A DNA stretch of 21,958 nucleotides, taken from positions 1 through 21,958 of the forward strand of contig JAEWEW010000301.1 of NCBI GenBank assembly GCA_023389175.1, in the 5' to 3' direction. The position numbers and the translations under genes were made by a program. Origin of the DNA: Pseudomonadota bacterium (GTDB lineage Bacteria > Pseudomonadota > Gammaproteobacteria > Burkholderiales > Burkholderiaceae_E). Shown one piece after another: positions 1-8,950 of the stretch. The notes beneath the pieces were generated by a model, which was not told where the DNA came from, did no database searches, and saw nothing but the letters and a program-made list of their open reading frames with translations. Numbering within the stretch: the stretch's first letter is position 1; the number at the start of each line of letters is the position of its first letter.

Positions 1-235
1 GATCAAGGGCGACACCTATCACTTCGAGGTGGTGGCGAATGAAAGCGCATCCGGCGTGTCGCGGGTGGCGCTGGAGCTCGGCATTCCGGTGGCGAACGCG
101 ATCCTCACCACCTACACGGAGGAGCAGGCGCGGGTGCGGGCACGGGAGAAGGGCGCGGAGGCCGCGCAGGTGGCGGTCGAGATGGCGAACCTCGCAGCCG
201 CCATCGAATCGCTTGCCGAAGATCCGCAGGGCTGA
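1..235 (+). CDS. ribH: 6,7-dimethyl-8-ribityllumazine synthase, 3' part
   Basis: This is the C-terminal 77 residues of lumazine synthase; the reading frame enters at base 2 and the 5' end lies outside the window. The enzyme condenses 5-amino-6-ribitylaminouracil with 3,4-dihydroxy-2-butanone 4-phosphate to give the direct precursor of riboflavin. The visible part starts at IKGDTYHFEVV, followed by ESASGVSRVALELGIPV and NAILTTYTEEQA, which are typical of the last third of the family. The tail after the fold (AAQVAVEMANLAAAIESL) is Ala-rich and helical. nusB begins 8 bases after the stop, so the two are almost certainly co-transcribed, the usual proteobacterial ribH-nusB arrangement. The family assignment is firm; nothing can be said about the missing N-terminus. 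Confidence 0.93.
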   Translation, partial: IKGDTYHFEVVANESASGVSRVALELGIPVANAILTTYTEEQARVRAREKGAEAAQVAVEMANLAAAIESLAEDPQG

Positions 236-243
236 TCGGCGAG

Positions 244-753
244 ATGACGGGCGAGGGCAATCAGTCGGAGCAGCGGCGCGCGCCGGGAGGGCGGCGGTCG
301 ACGCCGCGCGCGGGCGGCGGTGCGCGCAGCGCCCGTCGCAGGGCGCGCGAGCTCGCCATGCAGGGGCTGTACCAGTGGCTCCTCTCCGGCGAGGCGAGCG
401 GCGTGATCCATGCCCACATCGAGAAGAGCCCGGGCTTCGAGCGCGCGGATCGCGAGCACTTCGATGCGCTGCTGCACGGCGCGATCCGCGAATCCGGCGA
501 GATCGACCGGTTGCTCCTGCCTTGCCTCGACCGCGAGCTCGCCCACGTGAGCCCGGTCGAGCATGCCACGCTGATGATCGGCTGCTACGAGCTGCTGCGC
601 CACCAGGAGATCCCGTACCGCGTCGTGATCAACGAGGCGGTGGAGCTCGCCAAGAGCTTCGGCGGCACCGACGGCTACAAGTACGTGAACGGGGTGCTCG
701 ACAAGCTCGCCGGCACGATCCGGCCGGACGAGGCAGGTGGCACGCGACGCTGA
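244..753 (+). CDS. nusB: Transcription antitermination factor NusB
   Basis: NusB binds boxA RNA with NusE (ribosomal protein S10) and supports processive antitermination of rRNA operons. The protein has 169 residues. The all-helical NusB fold is recognisable from about residue 30: ARRRARELAMQGLYQWLLSG, then a central helix ending in LLHGAIRESGEIDRLL, the boundary motif SPVEHATLMIGCYELL, and the C-terminal signature PYRVVINEAVELAKSFGGTDGYKYVNGVLDKL. A basic, Gly/Arg-rich N-terminal tail of about 28 residues precedes the fold and is longer than in E. coli NusB (139 residues). The ATG chosen is 8 bases after ribH. The 3' end overlaps thiL by 17 bases, consistent with one operon. Confidence 0.95.
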   Translation: MTGEGNQSEQRRAPGGRRSTPRAGGGARSARRRARELAMQGLYQWLLSGEASGVIHAHIEKSPGFERADREHFDALLHGAIRESGEIDRLLLPCLDRELAHVSPVEHATLMIGCYELLRHQEIPYRVVINEAVELAKSFGGTDGYKYVNGVLDKLAGTIRPDEAGGTRR

Positions 754-1738
754 CGCCCTCGGCGAGTTCGGGCTGATCCGGCGCTACTTCCTGCGGCGGA
801 CGCAGGCAAACGGCCCCGGTGTCCTGCTCGGTATCGGCGACGACTGCGCGCTGCTCGCGCCACCGCCCGACGGCGAGGCGCTTGCCGTGTCGAGCGACAT
901 GCTGATCGAAGGCCGGCACTTCTTCGCGGGAGCCGATCCGGCGTCCGTCGGACACAAGGCGCTCGCGGTCAACCTCTCCGATCTCGCCGCGATGGGCGCC
1001 GAGCCGGTCGGCTTCACCTTGGCCATCGCGCTGCCGACGGTCGAGGCCGGCTGGCTCGAGGCATTCTGCAGCGGCCTCTTCGCGCTGGCGGACCGGTTCG
1101 CCTGCCCGCTGGTAGGCGGCGACACGACCCGAGGTCCGCTGGTGATCTCGATCACCGTCTTCGGCCGGGTGCCGTCGGCGCAGGCGCTGCGGCGCGATGG
1201 CGCCCGCGAAGGCCACGACATCTGGGTGTCCGGCCCGCTCGGCGGCGCGGCCATGGCCGTGGCAGCCCGCGCCCGCGGAGAGACGTCGGTCGACGAAGCG
1301 GCGGCGCGACGGCTCGACCGCCCCGAGCCGCGGGTCGCGCTCGGTCTCGCGCTTCGCGGCGTCGCGCGTGCGGCGATCGATCTCTCCGACGGCCTCGCCG
1401 GCGACCTGCGGCATGTCGTCGCCGCCTCGTCCGAGGCGACCGGCAGTGACCTGGCGGCGGAGCTGCGCGCCGACGCGATCCCGCTCGATCCGGCGCTCTC
1501 GGGCATGACGCGGGAAGCCGCGCTCGAGCTCGCGCTCTCGGGCGGCGATGACTACGAGCTGCTCTTCACCGCAGCGCCCGCGGACCGCGATCGCCTCGCC
1601 GCGCTGTGTCCGCCCGCGGCGGTGGTCGGCCGCATCGTCGCCTCACGGGAGCAGGCAGGTCGCGGTATCCTGCTGGTTGGCCGCGACGGCAAGCGCACGC
1701 CGCTCGACCGGTCGGGCTTCGATCACTTCGCGCGATGA
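737..1738 (+). CDS. thiL: Thiamine-monophosphate kinase
   Basis: ThiL phosphorylates thiamine monophosphate with ATP to give thiamine diphosphate, the active cofactor. The 333-residue length is normal for the family. Visible signatures are the N-terminal GEFGLIRRYF, the nucleotide/metal motif GIGDDCALL (about residues 32-40), SSDMLIEGRHF (about 52-62), HKALAVNLSDLAAMGA, VGGDTTRGP, IDLSDGLAGDL and the C-terminal SGGDDYELLF. The start is a GTG inside the end of nusB, a 17-base overlap that suggests translational coupling. The next gene, pgpA, starts on the stop codon of thiL. A second thiamine gene, thiE, lies much further along at 15238-15927 on the other strand, so the pathway is not clustered here. 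Confidence 0.95.
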   Translation: MARDADALGEFGLIRRYFLRRTQANGPGVLLGIGDDCALLAPPPDGEALAVSSDMLIEGRHFFAGADPASVGHKALAVNLSDLAAMGAEPVGFTLAIALPTVEAGWLEAFCSGLFALADRFACPLVGGDTTRGPLVISITVFGRVPSAQALRRDGAREGHDIWVSGPLGGAAMAVAARARGETSVDEAAARRLDRPEPRVALGLALRGVARAAIDLSDGLAGDLRHVVAASSEATGSDLAAELRADAIPLDPALSGMTREAALELALSGGDDYELLFTAAPADRDRLAALCPPAAVVGRIVASREQAGRGILLVGRDGKRTPLDRSGFDHFAR

Positions 1739-2271
1739 ACCACAAGGCTGACGACGTCACGGACCTGGTGCGCGCCGACGGGTCGATCCGGCCGCCGCAG
1801 CCGAGCTTCGAGTTCATGAAGCCCCGGTTGTCGCGATGGATCGCATTCGGCCTGGGCAGCGGCCTTTCGCGGACCGCGCCGGGCACGGTCGGCACCGTCT
1901 TCGCCTGGGTCACCTTCGTCGCGCTCCACCGCGCGGTGGGCGATGCCGGCATGATCGTCGCGTGGGTCCTCGCACTGGCGCTGGGCCTCTGGGCGGTGGA
2001 GCGGGTGGGCCGCGACCTCGGCGAGCACGACCACAGCGCCGTCGTCTGGGACGAGGTGGTCGCGTTCTGGGCCGTGCTGCTGCTGGTGCCGGCCAGCTTC
2101 GCGACGCAGCTGGTCGCGTTCCTGCTGTTTCGCGCCTTCGATATCCTCAAGCCGCCGCCGATCCGCCGTATCGACCGGGAGTGGCAGGGTCCGGCCGGCG
2201 CGATGGCCGACGACCTGCTCGCGGCAGGCTACACGGTGCTGGTGATCGCCTTCTGGGAGCGCTTCGCGTGA
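1735..2271 (+). CDS. pgpA: Phosphatidylglycerophosphatase A
   Basis: PgpA removes the phosphate from phosphatidylglycerol phosphate at the inner membrane, the last step to phosphatidylglycerol. The 178-residue protein has the family hallmarks: LSRTAPGTVGTV (about residues 44-54), GEHDHSAVVWDEVVAFW (about 96-112, with the conserved acidic DE pair) and FRAFDILKPPPIRRID (about 132-147). Hydrophobic stretches at about 55-64, 72-88 and 112-133 fit membrane segments. The ATG chosen overlaps the thiL stop (ATGA). The same frame stays open upstream into thiL, but that would give an Arg-rich extension unlike the family. An N-terminal tail of about 30 residues precedes the first conserved motif. Its stop shares one base with the pncC start. 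Confidence 0.93.
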   Translation: MNHKADDVTDLVRADGSIRPPQPSFEFMKPRLSRWIAFGLGSGLSRTAPGTVGTVFAWVTFVALHRAVGDAGMIVAWVLALALGLWAVERVGRDLGEHDHSAVVWDEVVAFWAVLLLVPASFATQLVAFLLFRAFDILKPPPIRRIDREWQGPAGAMADDLLAAGYTVLVIAFWERFA

Positions 2272-2831
2272 TGGCACGACCCGACGAGACCATGGCAGAC
2301 GAAGACGCGCTGGTGGCGCTGGCGGCGCAACTGGGCCGGGCGATGTGCGAGGCGGGCGGCCTGATCGCCACGGCCGAGTCCTGCACCGGCGGGCTGCTCG
2401 CGCGGGTCCTCACCGAAACCGCGGGGTCGAGCGAATGGTTCGACCGCGGATTCGTCACCTACTCGAACGAGGCCAAGGTGGACCTGCTCGGCGTGCGGCT
2501 CGCCACCCTCCAGGCGCAGGGCGCGGTGAGCGAGGCGGTGGCGCGCGAGATGGCTTCCGGCGCCCTGAGGCATTCGGCGGCGTCGCTCGCGCTCTCGGTC
2601 ACCGGCATTGCCGGGCCGGGCGGCGCGGTGCCCGGCAAGCCGGTCGGAACGGTATGCTTCGGCTGGGCGCTCGCGCTGCCGGATCAGGGCACGGAGGCGC
2701 TGGTGACCAGCGAGACCCGGCACCTGGCGGGGGACCGCGCCGGCGTGCGGCGGCTGGCAGCGGCGCATGCGCTGCGCGAGGCATCGCGGCTGCTGCGGCA
2801 GCGGCTGCAGGACCAGCCGCCGGTGGCCTGA
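2271..2831 (+). CDS. pncC: Nicotinamide-nucleotide amidohydrolase (CinA C-terminal family)
   Basis: PncC hydrolyses nicotinamide mononucleotide to nicotinate mononucleotide, recycling NMN released for example by NAD-dependent DNA ligase. The 186-residue protein is the stand-alone CinA C-terminal domain. Signatures are TAESCTGGLLA (about residues 34-44, Ser37 the likely nucleophile), GFVTYSNEAKVDLLGV (about 60-75), GAVSEAVAREMA and SVTGIAGPGG (about 109-118) followed by KPVGTVCFG. The ATG overlaps the pgpA stop by one base (TGATG). A second in-frame ATG seven codons later (2292) is an alternative start. The gene ends the thiL-pgpA-pncC run; the SOS-regulated recA follows about 150 bases later. 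The N-terminal CinA ADP-ribose pyrophosphatase domain is absent, as in many proteobacteria. Confidence 0.93.
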   Translation: MARPDETMADEDALVALAAQLGRAMCEAGGLIATAESCTGGLLARVLTETAGSSEWFDRGFVTYSNEAKVDLLGVRLATLQAQGAVSEAVAREMASGALRHSAASLALSVTGIAGPGGAVPGKPVGTVCFGWALALPDQGTEALVTSETRHLAGDRAGVRRLAAAHALREASRLLRQRLQDQPPVA

Positions 2832-2911
2832 GGGCGACGGCATGCGGTGCAGGAGGGATGTCCGGTCCTGCCCGCAAGCAGCACGCCGGACGTGTCGCCT
2901 AGACCGAAAGA

Positions 2912-2927
2912 CTGGTTGTTTATACAG
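2912..2927 (+). promoter_or_regulatory. LexA (SOS) box upstream of recA
   Basis: The 16-mer CTGGTTGTTTATACAG fits the LexA consensus CTG-N10-CAG with an AT-rich centre, as in beta- and gammaproteobacteria. It overlaps the -35 element of the best promoter candidate and lies about 55-70 bases upstream of the recA start, the expected position for repression that is relieved after DNA damage. Confidence 0.85.
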
Positions 2928-2944
2928 CGGTTTCATGGAATAAT
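2916..2944 (+). promoter_or_regulatory. Probable sigma-70 promoter of recA
   Basis: TTGTTT at 2916-2921 is separated by 17 bases from AATAAT at 2939-2944, one mismatch from TATAAT. The -35 hexamer is weak but lies inside the LexA box, so bound LexA would block RNA polymerase. Start of transcription would be near 2951. Confidence 0.65.
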
Positions 2945-2982
2945 CGCTGCCAGCCTGGACAATCGACAGCAGGGGAATGCAC

Positions 2983-4041
<1,059 letters not shown>

Positions 4042-4065
4042 TCGCTGGCTTGGGCGCTTTCGGAA

Positions 4066-4683
4066 GTGGCCTCCCGGGACGTCGCCATTGCGGATCCTCG
4101 CCGGGAGGAGCCTCCCGGTTCTACGGAGCTGCAGTCACTCGCTCGGCCGCGTGACAGCCGGCGCACCGGCGCCAGCCTCAAGTCCCGGGCGCTGCGCCTT
4201 CTCTCCCGCCGGGAGTACACCCGTGCGGAGTTGCGACGCAAGCTCCTGCTTGCGGAAGAAGCAGGCGCCCGGCAGACGCTCCAGCGCGGAGACGGCTCGG
4301 GTCAGGACGCACCGGGGCCGATCACGGAGGAGTTCCTGGAGCGGATCGATTCCCTCCTGGATGAGCTGGAGCGCAACCGCCTGCTCTCGGACCGCCGCTA
4401 CGCGGAGGTCCTGGTGAGCAGCAAGGGCGGCCGCTATGGCGTCGCCCGCCTGTCCCGCACCTTGGCCACCCAAGGCGTGGGCGGCCAGCTTGCGGAAGCG
4501 GCGCTGGCTCCGCTTCGTGCCACCCAACGCGAAAGGGCACTTCTCATCTGGAAGCGCCGCTTTGGCCATCCGCCGGCGGATCTGAGGGAACGTGCGCGTC
4601 AACATCGATTCCTGATCGGCCGCGGGTTCGATCCGGCCACGGTATCCTGGGTACTGAAGCAGGGCAGCGGCCTCGCGGATTGA
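4066..4683 (+). CDS. recX: Regulatory protein RecX
   Basis: RecX binds RecA filaments and limits their growth. The protein has 205 residues, longer than the roughly 150-165 typical of the family. The RecX three-helix repeats are seen in LKSRALRLLSRREYTRAELRRKL (about 38-60), LDELERNRLLSDRRYAEVLVSSKGGRYG (about 97-124) and the C-terminal RRFGHPP and RQHRFLIGRGFDPATVSWVLK. Extra length comes from an N-terminal tail of about 37 residues and an insert of about 25 residues after the first repeat (EEAGARQTLQRGDGSGQDAPG). The start is a GTG with only weak GGAA in front of it and could lie further downstream. Position directly after recA, with no terminator between, implies co-transcription under LexA. 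Confidence 0.9.
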   Translation: MASRDVAIADPRREEPPGSTELQSLARPRDSRRTGASLKSRALRLLSRREYTRAELRRKLLLAEEAGARQTLQRGDGSGQDAPGPITEEFLERIDSLLDELERNRLLSDRRYAEVLVSSKGGRYGVARLSRTLATQGVGGQLAEAALAPLRATQRERALLIWKRRFGHPPADLRERARQHRFLIGRGFDPATVSWVLKQGSGLAD

Positions 4684-4923
4684 CGTGCCGGTGCCCGGCC
4701 GGCGCCGGCGGGTGTCCGTCCGATGCTGCGAGATGCCGCCCGGCCGGGCGCAAGTGCCACCCCGCCGGGGGCCTACAGGGCATGCTGCAGCGCAGCAACA
4801 CAATGGCCCTTGTGCTAACATCCCCGCCTGCCTTCGCATCGGAGTTGCGTCGTCCGCATCGACTCACCCGCGGACCTGCAGACGGGTGGCTCTCGGGTTG
4901 TCCGTTGCCCATCGAGAGACGAG

Positions 4924-6096
4924 ATGAAGATCCACGAGTACCAGGGAAAAGAGATCCTGAGGCGCTATGCCGTTCCGGTTCCCCGCGGAATCCCGGCATT
5001 CAGCGTCGATGAGGCAGTGAAGGCGGCGGAGCAGCTGGGCGGTCCGGTCTGGGTGGTCAAGGCCCAGATCCATGCCGGCGGCCGCGGCAAGGGCGGCGGC
5101 GTCAAGCTCGCCCGCTCGGTCGACGAAGTGCGGCAGCTGGCATCGCAGATCCTCGGCATGCAGCTGGTGACGCACCAGACCGGCCCGGAAGGCCAGCTGG
5201 TCCGACGCCTCCTGATCGAGGAGGGCGCGGACATCGACAAGGAGCTCTATGTCGGCGTCGTGATTGACCGCCAGTCCCAGAAGATCTGCGTGATGGCCTC
5301 GAGCGAAGGCGGCATGGACATCGAGGAAGTCGCGGCGCAGACGCCCGAGAAGATCCACAAGGTCTTCTGCGACGTGCAGGCCGGACTTACCGCCAACGAG
5401 GCGGAGGATCTGGCCCGCAAGATCGGCGTTCCGGAAGCAAGCCTGCCACAGGCAAGCCAGGTGCTGAGAGGCCTCTACAAGGCGTTCCTCGAGACCGACG
5501 CGTCGCTCGCGGAGATCAACCCGCTCATCCTCACCAAGGGCGGCGATCTGATCGCGCTCGACGCGAAGCTGAACTTCGATGCCAACGCGCTGTTCCGGCA
5601 TCCTGAGATCGTGGAGATGCGCGATCTGGACGAGGAGGATCCGACCGAGATCGAGGCCTCCAAGTTCGACCTCGCCTACATCCAGCTCGAGGGCAACATC
5701 GGCTGCCTGGTGAACGGCGCCGGTCTTGCCATGGCCACCATGGACACGATCAAGCTCTTTGGCGGCGAGCCGGCCAACTTCCTCGATGTGGGCGGCGGCG
5801 CCACCGCGGAGAAGGTGACCGAGGCGTTCAAGCTGATGCTCCGCAATCCCGGGCTGCAGGCGATCCTGGTCAACATCTTCGGCGGAATCATGCGTTGCGA
5901 CACCATTGCCCAGGGCGTCATCACCGCCAGCAAGGCAGTCGGGTTGAAGGTGCCCCTGGTGGTCCGCATGAAGGGCACCAACGAGGAGCTGGGCAAGAAG
6001 ATGCTGGCCGAGTCGGGACTTCCCATCATCGCGGCGGACACCATGGGCGAGGCGGCCCGCAAGGTGGTCGCTGCCGCCGCCGGCAAGGCGGCCTGA
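4924..6096 (+). CDS. sucC: Succinyl-CoA synthetase (ADP-forming), beta subunit
   Basis: SucC is the ATP-grasp subunit of succinyl-CoA synthetase, which couples cleavage of succinyl-CoA to nucleoside triphosphate formation in the TCA cycle. The 390-residue length fits the family. Motifs: MKIHEYQGKEILRRY at the N-terminus, AQIHAGGRGKGGGVKLA (47-63, ATP-grasp), EINPLIL (197-203), GNIGCLVNGAGLAMATMD (258-274) and VNIFGGIMRCDTIAQGV (316-332). The gene is followed after 57 bases by sucD. The 240-base gap in front holds GC-rich inverted repeats and a possible extended -10 (TGCTAACAT, 4813-4821) without a good -35, so the promoter is only tentative. The ribosome binding site is weak (GAGACGAG). Confidence 0.97.
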   Translation: MKIHEYQGKEILRRYAVPVPRGIPAFSVDEAVKAAEQLGGPVWVVKAQIHAGGRGKGGGVKLARSVDEVRQLASQILGMQLVTHQTGPEGQLVRRLLIEEGADIDKELYVGVVIDRQSQKICVMASSEGGMDIEEVAAQTPEKIHKVFCDVQAGLTANEAEDLARKIGVPEASLPQASQVLRGLYKAFLETDASLAEINPLILTKGGDLIALDAKLNFDANALFRHPEIVEMRDLDEEDPTEIEASKFDLAYIQLEGNIGCLVNGAGLAMATMDTIKLFGGEPANFLDVGGGATAEKVTEAFKLMLRNPGLQAILVNIFGGIMRCDTIAQGVITASKAVGLKVPLVVRMKGTNEELGKKMLAESGLPIIAADTMGEAARKVVAAAAGKAA

Positions 6097-6153
6097 GCCG
6101 AACGGCTGCGGGCGCGCGCGCCGCCGGGCCGCGCTGAAACCAAGGACAATCGA

Positions 6154-7035
6154 ATGTCGATCCTGATCAACAAGGACACGAAGGTCATCACGCAGGGAAT
6201 CACCGGCAAGACCGGGCAGTTCCACACGCGGATGTGCCGGGAATACGGCAACGGCCGCAACTGCTATGTCGCGGGCGTCAATCCCAAGCGCGCCGGCGAA
6301 GACTTCGAAGGCATCCCGATCTACGCGACGGTCAAGGAGGCGAAGGACGAGACCGGAGCCACCGTCTCGGTCATCTACGTTCCGCCTGCCGGAGCAGCCG
6401 AGGCGATCTGGGAAGCGGTCGATGCGGACCTGGACCTGGTCATCTGCATCACCGAGGGCATCCCGGTGCGCGACATGCTGGTGGTGCGGGATCGCATGCG
6501 CAAGCAGGGCAAGAAGACGCTGCTGCTCGGGCCGAACTGCCCGGGCACCATCACCCCGGACGAGCTCAAGATCGGCATCATGCCCGGCCACATCCACCGT
6601 CGCGGCCGCATCGGCATCGTCTCGCGCTCCGGCACGCTCACCTACGAGGCGGTGGCCCAGGTGACCGAGCTCGGCCTTGGCCAGTCGTCGGCGGTCGGCA
6701 TCGGCGGCGATCCGATCAACGGCCTCAAGCACATCGACGTGGTGAAGCTCTTCAACGACGACCCTGAGACCGACGCCGTGATCATGATCGGCGAGATCGG
6801 CGGACCGGACGAGGTCAACGCCGCGCGCTGGATCAAGGACAACATGAAGAAGCCGGTGGTGGGCTTCATCGCCGGCGTCACCGCGCCCCCCGGCAAGCGG
6901 ATGGGCCACGCGGGTGCGCTGATCTCCGGCGGGGCCGATACCGCCCAGGCCAAGCTCGAGATCATGGAAGCCTGCGGCATCAAGACCACCAAGGACCCTT
7001 CGGAGATGGGCCGGCTGGTCAAGTCGGTTCTCTGA
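6154..7035 (+). CDS. sucD: Succinyl-CoA synthetase, alpha subunit
   Basis: SucD binds CoA and carries the histidine that is transiently phosphorylated during the reaction shared with SucC. The 293-residue protein has the Rossmann CoA-binding start (MSILINKDTKVITQGITGKTGQFHT split across residues 1-25), GVNPKRAGEDFEGIP (41-55), YVPPAGAAEAIWEA, LLGPNCPGTITPDELKIGIMPG (124-145) and the active-site segment GHAGALISGG with His252. AAGGAC at 6140-6145 serves as ribosome binding site. It forms one operon with sucC. Unlike the E. coli case, sucAB are not adjacent; the upstream neighbours are recA and recX, and the downstream gene is a protein phosphatase. Confidence 0.97.
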   Translation: MSILINKDTKVITQGITGKTGQFHTRMCREYGNGRNCYVAGVNPKRAGEDFEGIPIYATVKEAKDETGATVSVIYVPPAGAAEAIWEAVDADLDLVICITEGIPVRDMLVVRDRMRKQGKKTLLLGPNCPGTITPDELKIGIMPGHIHRRGRIGIVSRSGTLTYEAVAQVTELGLGQSSAVGIGGDPINGLKHIDVVKLFNDDPETDAVIMIGEIGGPDEVNAARWIKDNMKKPVVGFIAGVTAPPGKRMGHAGALISGGADTAQAKLEIMEACGIKTTKDPSEMGRLVKSVL

Positions 7036-7040
7036 GTCCG

Positions 7041-7060
7041 ACGCCACCTGCGGGTGGCGT
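7041..7060 (+). terminator. Possible terminator hairpin after sucD
   Basis: ACGCCACC and GGTGGCGT form a perfect 8-bp stem with a TGCG loop, starting 6 bases after the sucD stop. There is no T-tract behind it, so it may be a weak terminator or an mRNA 3'-end stabiliser rather than a classical intrinsic terminator. Confidence 0.45.
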
Positions 7061-7240
7061 AGCGCGGCCGGCGTTTCGGCACCGACTTCGCGGTCGGCCG
7101 CGGCACGGTCAGCCAGCGCGGTCGGGCCTGCTCGATCGACCGACAGGCGTCGCTGCGTCCGGTGCCGCCTGACTGAGCCCGCTGGCCGTTCATGACGTAG
7201 TTCCTCCCGCGCTTGACGGCCCGCCGCTAGATTCGGTGCC

Positions 7241-8149
7241 ATGGCATCGATCCGTTCCGACGGCCGGGCTGGCAGCCCGGACGGGCCCCCTTTCGAATCC
7301 CTCGCGACCGGGCGCTGCGGGCTCGCGCCCGTGCGCCCGAGGCCGGCAACCGGATCGGCGGCTGCGCTGGAGAAGGTGGCGGGGCTTCAGCATGGCGGCT
7401 GCTCCGACGCCGGGCCGGTGCGGCCCCACAACGAGGACTGCTGGCGGGCGTTGCCCGAGGTGGGTCTCTTCGTCGTGGCCGACGGCATGGGCGGCTACCG
7501 GGCCGGCGAGGTGGCCGCGGAGATCGCGGTCGATACCGCCTGCCGGCTGGTTCCGCTCTATGCGGCGTCGGAAGACTGTGGCGCGGCACTGGCACGGGCC
7601 TTCGAGGCCGGCAACCAGGCGATCCTCCAATGCGCCGCGGCCAATCCGGACTGCCTCGGCATGGGCACGACACTGGTCGCCTGCCTCCTGCGGGACGGCG
7701 TCCTGCATGTGGCCCATGTCGGCGATTCGCGCGCCTACCTGCTGCGCGACGGTCGGCTCCATCGCCTGACACGGGACCATTCCATCGGACAGGCCCTCTG
7801 CGATTCCGGCGCAGTCAACGAGGCCCAGCTTCGCCACCTGCCCGGACGCGGCATCCTCACCCGCGCCCTCGGGGTGGAGGAGTCGGTGGCCTGCGACCTG
7901 GTGGCCTATGCATGGGAGCCGGAGGACTGCCTCCTGCTGTGCTCCGACGGGGTGAGCGACCTGCTGCCGGACGAGGCGGTCGCGCGGCTGCTCGCCGAGT
8001 CCGGTTCGGCCGGGCCGGTCGCGCAGGCTGAAGCGCTGGTGGCTGCCGCAGTCAACGCCGGCGGCTGCGACAACATCACGGCCCTCGTCGTTCGCGTGGC
8101 CGCTTCGGGTCGGTTGCCGTACGCGGGCGCCTCCGAGGCGGTGCATTGA
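7241..8149 (+). CDS. PP2C-family Ser/Thr protein phosphatase
   Basis: A bacterial PP2C (Stp1/PrpC-like) metal-dependent phosphatase of 302 residues that would dephosphorylate Ser/Thr residues on cytoplasmic proteins. The motifs run in order: SDAGPVRPHNEDCW (55-68), VVADGMGGYRAGE (78-90), GMGTTLVACLL (140-150), VAHVGDSRAYLLRDG (158-171), LTRDHSIGQAL, GILTRALG (204-211), LLLCSDGVSDLL (231-242) and CDNITALVVRV (276-286). Metal ligands Asp66, Asp81, Asp236 and Asp277 are present, so it should be active. The first 45 residues are low-complexity and not part of the fold; a GTG at codon 46 (7376) is an alternative start. No transmembrane segment is seen. It opens a four-gene run with the FHA protein, cyclase and MBL protein. 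No Ser/Thr kinase is encoded in the window. Confidence 0.9.
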   Translation: MASIRSDGRAGSPDGPPFESLATGRCGLAPVRPRPATGSAAALEKVAGLQHGGCSDAGPVRPHNEDCWRALPEVGLFVVADGMGGYRAGEVAAEIAVDTACRLVPLYAASEDCGAALARAFEAGNQAILQCAAANPDCLGMGTTLVACLLRDGVLHVAHVGDSRAYLLRDGRLHRLTRDHSIGQALCDSGAVNEAQLRHLPGRGILTRALGVEESVACDLVAYAWEPEDCLLLCSDGVSDLLPDEAVARLLAESGSAGPVAQAEALVAAAVNAGGCDNITALVVRVAASGRLPYAGASEAVH

Positions 8150-8188
8150 TCCCTTTCTCTCGGCGCTGCGCAACCAGGACAAGAATCG

Positions 8189-8935
8189 ATGCAGCAGGAT
8201 GAGCAGGCAACCGTCGGCAAGCTCGTGCTCTCGGCAGGCAACCGGATCCTCCGGGAGGTCCTGATCGACCGCAAGCGGCTGACCATCGGGCGCAGGCCCT
8301 ACAACGATCTCCTGCTCGACGATCTCACCGTCTCCGGCGAGCACGCGATCGTGCACACCGTGAAGGGCGATTCGGTCATCCACGACCTCAAGAGCCGAAA
8401 CGGGACGCTGATCAACGGCGCGCCGGTCATGCAGCAGCAACTGGCCGACGGCGACTGCGTCGACATCGGCATCTACCGCCTGGTGTACAAGGTGGAGCGC
8501 CTCGAGGTCGGCGCGGCGCGGGCCGGCGGCGTCCGTCCGGCCCTCCTGCCGGCACTGCAGCCGCCGACCAACCTGGCAGGGGCCCGCACCAGCGCCTGGG
8601 TGCCGTCGGGCGCCGGACCCGCCCGGGTTGCGCATCCGGCGCCGCCTCGCGCGCAGCAGCAGGAACCGGCACGGACCGCCATGCTGCGTTTCCTTGGCGG
8701 ACACGATGCGGGCCGGCAGATGCTGCTGGAGCGGCCGATCGTCAGCATCCGCAACGGCAGCGGGCAGGTGGCCGTGGTCGCCAAGCGGCAGAACGGCTAC
8801 TTCCTGACCCACGTGGAAGGACTGGCCTATCCCCTGGTGAACGGAGAATCGATCGGGCTCGGCGCCCACGTCCTGCGCGACAACGACCTGATCGAGCTGG
8901 CGGGAACCATCATCCAGTTCAGCCTGGACCACTGA
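8189..8935 (+). CDS. FHA-domain protein with a second, degenerate FHA-like domain
   Basis: FHA domains bind phosphothreonine peptides. The 248-residue protein has a complete N-terminal FHA domain: LTIGRRPYNDLLLDD (31-45, with the Gly-Arg pair), TVSGEHAIV (47-55, Ser49 and His52), LKSRNGTLING (67-77, Asn71) and LADGDCVDIG. A Pro/Ala-rich linker (about 110-163) leads to a second FHA-like beta region (about 164-246) that keeps PLVNGESIG and LRDNDLIELAG but has lost the GR and S-x-x-H residues, so it is unlikely to read phosphothreonine. Spacing to neighbours is 39 bases upstream and 15 downstream. Together with the PP2C gene it suggests a reversible phospho-switch, possibly acting on the adjacent cyclase; that link is inferred from position only. 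Confidence 0.9.
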   Translation: MQQDEQATVGKLVLSAGNRILREVLIDRKRLTIGRRPYNDLLLDDLTVSGEHAIVHTVKGDSVIHDLKSRNGTLINGAPVMQQQLADGDCVDIGIYRLVYKVERLEVGAARAGGVRPALLPALQPPTNLAGARTSAWVPSGAGPARVAHPAPPRAQQQEPARTAMLRFLGGHDAGRQMLLERPIVSIRNGSGQVAVVAKRQNGYFLTHVEGLAYPLVNGESIGLGAHVLRDNDLIELAGTIIQFSLDH

Positions 8936-8950
8936 GCGCGGTACGAGCGC

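Noticed and set aside
7213..7233. TTGACG and TAGATT in front of the PP2C gene as a promoter
   Set aside because: The hexamers are only 9 bases apart, far too close for a sigma-70 promoter.
4864..7242. A minus-strand open frame of 792 codons opposite sucC and sucD
   Set aside because: Shadow of sucCD; the composition (Asp/Arg/His/Leu-rich) is typical of reversed high-GC codons.
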